A stretch of DNA of 64,000 nucleotides, from assembly GCA_028868855.1 (NCBI GenBank), contig JAGWTR010000010.1, forward strand, positions 1 to 64,000, read 5' to 3'. The translations under genes and the position numbers were made by a program. Origin of the DNA: Burkholderiales bacterium (lineage in GTDB: Bacteria > Pseudomonadota > Gammaproteobacteria > Burkholderiales > Burkholderiaceae_C). The notes under the pieces are model-generated. The model saw only the letters and a list, made by a program, of their open reading frames with translations. It searched no databases and had not been told where the DNA came from. Shown here piece after piece: positions 60,156-64,000 of the stretch (position 1 is its first letter; each line of letters starts with the position of its first letter).

Positions 60156-60173
60156 TGTCGGCGTGGTCCTACA
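60156..60173 (+). promoter_or_regulatory. TGTCGG-N5-TCCTACA element upstream of DUF3309
   Basis: TGTCGGCGTGGTCCTACA spans 60156-60173, partly over the stop of the sensor kinase gene. It is the most complete copy of the motif also seen at 59208 and 62435-62484, and is 82 bp from the DUF3309 start. Confidence 0.5.
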
Positions 60174-61263
60174 GCGCAGTGGCTTGTGGCAGCGTGACCT
60201 GAATAAAGGTGCCTTCGCCTGGTGCTGACACCACGCGCAGCGTGCCACCTTCGGCCTCAACGCGGTAACGCATGCCCACCAGCCCATAGGCTGAGGTGGG
60301 CGGCACGGTGGTGTCAAAACCAACGCCGTCGTCGCGCACAGATGCCTGCACCTGACCATCGGCTGCAGACAAGCTCAACCAAACGTGTTGAGCCTTGGCA
60401 TATTTGGTGATGTTGGTGATTGCCTCTTGCATCAGGCGATAGATCATCAACTCGGCCGTGGCGTCCAGTTGAACAGATGCCAGTTCGCAGTGCGTCGCCA
60501 AGCCAGAGCGTTCAGAGAACTCGCGCGCCAGGATTTCAAGCGTGGGCACAAGGCCCAGATTGCCCAGCGTGGAAGGGCGCAGGTCTTCAATGATGCGCCG
60601 CCCCAATGCGATGCTGCTGTTGAGTGTATCGACCAGATGGGCCAGGCGCTCTAACGCCTCGGGGGCTGTGCCAGCCAGTCTTGACTTGATTCGGGCGGCA
60701 TCGAGCTTGGCTGATGTCAGCAGCGCACCCAGCTCATCGTGAAGATTTCGAGCCAGCCGGTTGCGCTCGTCCTCGCGTGCCGTTTGCAGGTGGTGGGTCA
60801 GTTCGGTGAGCTGTGAGGTCCGGTGAGCAACCTCGATCTCAAGCCGATCATGGTCCATCTGGATGAGGCCTTGCTGCTTTACCAGGCGCTGCTTGTGAGA
60901 GAAGGCTTGTCTCAGATAGAGGACCAGCGCCAGCAGGCTGATGGCGCTCAGCACGGCCATGCCAATGCGGGCGGTCATCAATGTTTGATAAAGCTTGGCT
61001 TTGCTGGCATCGACCTTGGTCGTTTCATGCAATAGCAGAGCGGCAGTCAGCTTATTGATGTCATCCAGCTTCGCCTTGTTGGTGCTGGGAAGGTGCTGCA
61101 GATTCTGGATACAGGTTTGCACGGTCCCCATCGACACCAGAGCATCAAGCTGGCTGGTTGACTGGAAATAGGCCCATTCGCTGATGAATAGCATCAACAC
61201 GGTGGCAATGCATGCGAAAGGGACCACAATCGGCGTACGTTTGAAGACCGCCCAGGCATTCAT
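60169..61263 (-). CDS. NarX-type sensor histidine kinase
   Basis: A 364-residue inner-membrane kinase. Transmembrane helix 1 (IVVPFACIATVLMLFISEW) and helix 2 (IGMAVLSAISLLALVLYL) enclose an 80-residue helical periplasmic sensor. A coiled coil leads into a HisKA_3 domain with H175 in LARNLHDELGALLTSAKLD, and the HATPase has EAITNITKYAKA (N box) and DDGVGFD with GLVGMRYRVEAEGG. It should phosphorylate the divergent NarL-type regulator; their starts are 30 bp apart. The signal is unknown. The start at 61263 is the first Met before helix 1. Confidence 0.9.
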   Translation of the reverse strand: MNAWAVFKRTPIVVPFACIATVLMLFISEWAYFQSTSQLDALVSMGTVQTCIQNLQHLPSTNKAKLDDINKLTAALLLHETTKVDASKAKLYQTLMTARIGMAVLSAISLLALVLYLRQAFSHKQRLVKQQGLIQMDHDRLEIEVAHRTSQLTELTHHLQTAREDERNRLARNLHDELGALLTSAKLDAARIKSRLAGTAPEALERLAHLVDTLNSSIALGRRIIEDLRPSTLGNLGLVPTLEILAREFSERSGLATHCELASVQLDATAELMIYRLMQEAITNITKYAKAQHVWLSLSAADGQVQASVRDDGVGFDTTVPPTSAYGLVGMRYRVEAEGGTLRVVSAPGEGTFIQVTLPQATAL

Positions 61264-61292
61264 TGCATAGCCCCATTCCAGAGCGCCAAACC

Positions 61293-61925
61293 ATGATTCG
61301 CATTGCCATTGTTGATGACCACGCCATTGTCCGTGCCGGACTGCGGCAGTTCTTTGCCGATCAGGTAGATTTTTTTGTGGCCGCCGAGGCAGCCAATGGC
61401 CGCGAAGCAATCGACATCGTTCGCCAGGGCGAGATTGATGTGATGGTCATGGACATTTCCATGCCTGATCAAAGCGGCGTAGACGCACTGGCGGCCATTA
61501 AAGCCCGAGCGCCTGATTTGCCCGTGTTGATCTTGAGCGGGTTTGCGGAAGAACATTACGCCACCACCTTGCTGCGTCAAGGCGCCAGCGGTTATTTGAA
61601 CAAGGACTGCGATCCGCAAGAGATCGTCAGGGCGATTCGCACCGTATACCGTGGCCGCAAGTACATCTCGGCGGGTGTGGCCGAGCGACTGGCCGATGGG
61701 TTGAGCGGCGACAGTGACAAGCCACCACATGAACTGCTGTCAGAGCGTGAACTGCAGGTGTTCTTGCGGCTGGCAAAAGGCGAGACCGTAGGCCACATGG
61801 CCGAGAGCATGTCGCTGAGTATCAAGACCATCAGCACCTACAGAACCCGGGTGATGGAGAAAATGGCACTCGCATCCAACAGCGACTTGACCTATTACGC
61901 ACTGAAAAACGGCCTGATCCAATAA
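61293..61925 (+). CDS. NarL/FixJ-family response regulator
   Basis: A 210-residue regulator. The receiver has acidic IVDDHAIVR, phospho-acceptor D54 (VMVMDISMPDQSG) and Lys in GYLNKDCDP. The C-terminal LuxR-type HTH has LSERELQVFLRLAKGETVGHM, then MSLSIKTISTYRTRVMEKM. It is the likely partner of the divergent kinase and the best candidate to bind the TCCTACA motifs around it. The start at 61293 gives the standard N-terminus MIRIAIVDDH. Confidence 0.94.
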   Translation: MIRIAIVDDHAIVRAGLRQFFADQVDFFVAAEAANGREAIDIVRQGEIDVMVMDISMPDQSGVDALAAIKARAPDLPVLILSGFAEEHYATTLLRQGASGYLNKDCDPQEIVRAIRTVYRGRKYISAGVAERLADGLSGDSDKPPHELLSERELQVFLRLAKGETVGHMAESMSLSIKTISTYRTRVMEKMALASNSDLTYYALKNGLIQ

Positions 61926-61932
61926 CGGCCTG

Positions 61933-62346
61933 TCAAATCAAAACACCGTTGGCCATGGTGCCAGGTTCGGCTGCGGCCATGTTGTTGCAGTAAAGGATCA
62001 GCGAGTCGATGTCGTTGGACTTGTCGAACACCTGATCGGCGCCTAACTCAAGGCATTTGCGGCGTATGTCCTGCGTGGCGTAGTTGCTCAACACGACCAG
62101 TTTGCGGCCCTTGTGAACATGGCGCAAGGCTTCGAGCACGCCTAGTCCGGAGCCGCTTTTTAAGAAGATGTCCACGATGACCAGCTCGAACACATGCTCG
62201 GGCTCGGTGAGCCATTGCACAGCGGTGGCTTCATCTTCAGCCGTTCCCACGATCTCGATGGACACGAGCTCCTGCAGCGTGGCGATGAGGTTGTCGCGGA
62301 TGACCTGACTGTCTTCAACGATGTAAGTCTTGAGTGGGTGTGGCAT
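61933..62346 (-). CDS. Stand-alone response-regulator receiver protein
   Basis: A 137-residue receiver without an output domain. It has the acidic pair in TYIVEDSQVIRDN, phospho-acceptor D59 (LVIVDIFLKSGSG), Ser/Thr in VVLSNYAT and Lys in QVFDKSND. The C-terminal tail (LYCNNMAAAEPGT) is not a known domain. It is convergent with the NarL-type regulator. It may act as a phosphate sink or bind a partner protein. A TCCTACA motif lies 89 bp upstream of the start at 62346. Confidence 0.88.
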   Translation of the reverse strand: MPHPLKTYIVEDSQVIRDNLIATLQELVSIEIVGTAEDEATAVQWLTEPEHVFELVIVDIFLKSGSGLGVLEALRHVHKGRKLVVLSNYATQDIRRKCLELGADQVFDKSNDIDSLILYCNNMAAAEPGTMANGVLI

Positions 62347-62687
62347 GGCGTGCATACGTTCTCTGGATCCCCGAGTGTGCGCTTGAATTTACTCGCCGGG
62401 TATCGGCATGCGCCGTGGACCTTTGCAGGACATGTCCTACACGCGGGCCCTGAAGGTGAATCCTCAGGTGTGATGTCGTAGGACGAGGCCTACTCGCGCC
62501 CGGCCCCTTGGCTGATTCCGCTTTGCTGATGTTGCAGCCAATACTGATGCATCTGGTGCTGATGGCTCCTCGATTGATTCAAGCAAGCAGCAAGACGCGG
62601 GCAACCCGCCGGAATGCAACATGACCAGTCTCTATCAACATTTCAAATCACACATACCAACCAATTGATCAGATTAGGGGATTTTGA
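62347..62687. other. 341-bp intergenic control region
   Basis: No gene is seen. The region holds TCCTACA at 62435-62441 inside the palindrome AGGACATGTCCT (62428-62439), and the inverted core GTAGGAC at 62478-62484 followed by GGCCTACTC. They lie 89-138 bp upstream of the receiver start and about 205-250 bp upstream of the glycine-zipper gene, and may serve both. Confidence 0.55.
62428..62484. promoter_or_regulatory. Inverted pair of TCCTACA/GTAGGAC motifs with palindrome AGGACATGTCCT
   Basis: AGGACATGTCCT (62428-62439) is a perfect 12-base palindrome that runs into TCCTACA (62435-62441). The reverse core GTAGGAC is at 62478-62484, preceded by TGTC. The arrangement echoes the sites at 59208 and 60156. 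Confidence 0.5.
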
Positions 62688-63326
62688 ATGACTGAAGAAA
62701 ACACATCCATTCGTACATCGTCAACAACTGGCCGCAATGCACTTCTGGCCGGTGGTGGCCTGGCCTTGGTTGCGCTGGGGCTGAGTGCTGGCATGCTGCT
62801 GCGCAACCCGGCGCCATCGGCTGCTGACTTGTCAGCGCAGCAGGCGGCAACAGCGGCTTCCGCGGCAGTGGCAAGCGATGCTCGAGCCAATCAGGATGCC
62901 CCTGAACAAGTTGTTCACAAACATGTGCCCTCACATGCTGCGGCCAATGAGTATCGCAGCCCATCCCGATATGACAGATCAACGCAGGCGGCCGCCGTGT
63001 GCGCAAGCTGTGGGGTGATCGAAAGTGTCCACGCTGTTCAACAAAGAGGGCAAGGCACCGGGCTGGGCGCCGTAGCCGGAGGCGTGCTGGGTGGTGCTGT
63101 TGGCAACCAGATGGGCAAAGGCCAGGGCAATGCGGCCATGACCGTTCTAGGCGCCTTAGGTGGTGGCTATGTGGGCAATGAGGTCGAGAAAACGCAGCGC
63201 GCCAACACGGTATACGAAGTGCGCGTTCGCATGGATGACGGCAGTGTGCGGACCTTTACCCAAAACACCGAGCCAGCGCCAGGCACCCACGTCCGGGTCG
63301 ATGGCGATAACTTCCGCGCCGTCTAG
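62688..63326 (+). CDS. Glycine-zipper 2TM-domain envelope protein
   Basis: A 212-residue protein with an N-terminal membrane anchor (ALLAGGGLALVALGLSAGMLL), an Ala-rich linker with a His/Pro patch, a short CASC motif (about 105), and a glycine-zipper 2TM domain (GTGLGAVAGGVLGGAVGNQ, GKGQGNAAMTVLGALGGGYV), followed by a SlyB-like C-terminal strand region (NTVYEVRVRMDDGSVRTF). It resembles 17-kDa antigen and SlyB proteins that guard outer-membrane integrity under stress. AGGGGATTTTGA lies before the ATG. Confidence 0.88.
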   Translation: MTEENTSIRTSSTTGRNALLAGGGLALVALGLSAGMLLRNPAPSAADLSAQQAATAASAAVASDARANQDAPEQVVHKHVPSHAAANEYRSPSRYDRSTQAAAVCASCGVIESVHAVQQRGQGTGLGAVAGGVLGGAVGNQMGKGQGNAAMTVLGALGGGYVGNEVEKTQRANTVYEVRVRMDDGSVRTFTQNTEPAPGTHVRVDGDNFRAV

Positions 63327-63557
63327 CCTCCGCACAACCGCAAGAGCTGATTTCATGTCGAATCATGAATGAGAAAGTAAAGGTGGCCACGCTTTGATGT
63401 CCTGTGTGCATCACTGGCCATAGGTTCTGCCAGCTGGGCTAAAGCCCACAACTGAATGACAGCAAACAGAACTTGATCAGTCGGCCGCTGGGTGCTGCGT
63501 GCATGTCCGGTGATGGCCGGGAGCGGACGTGCGTGACCTCTATGGCGACAGGGAGTG

Positions 63558-64000
63558 TCAGGCCGCCCCATGGACATCTGTGCCTGCCGGCCAGGCCGTG
63601 AGCATTTCACATCCTTCGGGCGTCACGGCGACCATGTGCTCCCATTGAGCGGACAGGGATCGGTCCTTCGTGACCACGGTCCACCCGTCGGCCAGTTCTC
63701 GTGTTTCGCGTCCGCCTGCATTGAGCATGGGCTCGATGGTGAAGATCATCCCCGGCTTGAGTTCGAGCCCCTCCCCACGCCGCCCATAGTGCAGCACCTG
63801 AGGCTCATCGTGGTAGATCTGCCCGATGCCATGCCCGCAGTACTCGTGCACCACGCTGAAGCGCTCGCGGTGGGCGACCGACTGGATGGCATGGCCGATG
63901 TCGCCCAGCCTGGCCCCCGGTCGGACCTGCTTGATCCCGGCCAACAAGGCTTCATAGGCGGTCGTCACCAGGCGGCGCCCCAACACACTGGGCGCGCCGA
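63558..64000 (-). CDS. map: Methionine aminopeptidase type I (partial, N-terminus outside window)
   Basis: The C-terminal 147 residues of MetAP. Metal ligands visible are the His of VVHEYCGHGIGQIYHDEP, Glu in FTIEPMLNAGG and Glu in LSAQWEHMVAVTPEG. It removes the initiator Met from nascent proteins. The frame is open to the window end, and the missing N-terminal half would carry the two Asp ligands. The gene stands alone after a 231-bp region without features, so it may be a second, non-ribosomal-operon copy. Confidence 0.93.
   Translation of the reverse strand, partial: GAPSVLGRRLVTTAYEALLAGIKQVRPGARLGDIGHAIQSVAHRERFSVVHEYCGHGIGQIYHDEPQVLHYGRRGEGLELKPGMIFTIEPMLNAGGRETRELADGWTVVTKDRSLSAQWEHMVAVTPEGCEMLTAWPAGTDVHGAA

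Noticed and set aside
1..64000. CRISPR arrays, rRNA or tRNA genes
   Set aside because: No regularly spaced repeats, no tRNA-like T-loop/acceptor pairs and no rRNA segments were noticed in any gap, though weak or divergent RNAs could be missed by eye.

Overview
The window is a high-GC chromosomal segment from a betaproteobacterium of the order Burkholderiales, most likely Comamonadaceae or the neighbouring Rubrivivax/Leptothrix group. I infer this from gene content and family style: flhDC with FlhD C65 and FlhC C137/C140/C157/C160, the membrane 'site-specific recombinase' beside apaG, mltA beside a small membrane protein, BigR-type ArsR with a DUF442 partner, and DUF3309, DUF2946 and AI-2E-type small stress genes. 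No rRNA, tRNA or CRISPR array was seen. The left edge is a cut IS3-family element followed by a decayed IS5 transposase. An IS110 remnant lies near 57.7 kb. The right edge is a methionine aminopeptidase cut by the window end.

Layout. 0-1.2 kb: IS debris. 1.2-3.8 kb: glutathione S-transferase and a secreted subtilisin. 3.8-10.4 kb: a minus-strand run of a diheme cytochrome c lipoprotein, a fused monoheme cytochrome-porin resembling Cyc2, a TlpA-like thioredoxin, an Asp-box repeat protein with a Cys-X-Cys-Cys motif, a TonB receptor and a DUF2946 protein. This looks like an envelope metal and electron-transfer locus. 10.5-24.2 kb: housekeeping genes (yjdM, apaG, mltA, priA), an MFS carrier, an esterase, an HDOD protein and a diguanylate cyclase that is an internal tandem duplication. 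24.2-25.1 kb: a gene-free stretch with five DnaA-box-like sites. 25.1-32.8 kb: an AdeT-like binding protein, a hybrid histidine kinase, a SET-domain protein, an unaccompanied GspE/PilB ATPase and flhDC. 32.8-42 kb: a DUF3857/transglutaminase protein, YjgN, pirin, AzoR with a divergent LysR regulator, a triple-domain QueD-like protein, OsmC, a BigR/DUF442 pair and a START-domain protein.

42-51 kb: two adjacent giant minus-strand genes (1588 and 1424 residues) without signal peptides or any domain I can name securely. They face a small acidic protein across a 190-bp region holding a dyad operator candidate. This pair is the strongest candidate for an undescribed system. 51.5-57.3 kb: a MazG-like pyrophosphohydrolase, an EAL phosphodiesterase, and a secreted CocE-type hydrolase followed by a Tat-dependent cholesterol-oxidase-like flavoprotein.

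57.9-63.3 kb: a stress and envelope island (AI-2E-type permease, three tiny membrane or glycine-zipper proteins, a NarX/NarL-type two-component pair, a stand-alone receiver, and a larger glycine-zipper protein). A repeated TCCTACA motif sits 50-250 bp upstream of its transcription units, which suggests a local regulon. Several genes touch cyclic-di-GMP or motility (tandem GGDEF, EAL, an MshEN-type ATPase, HDOD, flhDC), but they are scattered rather than one operon.
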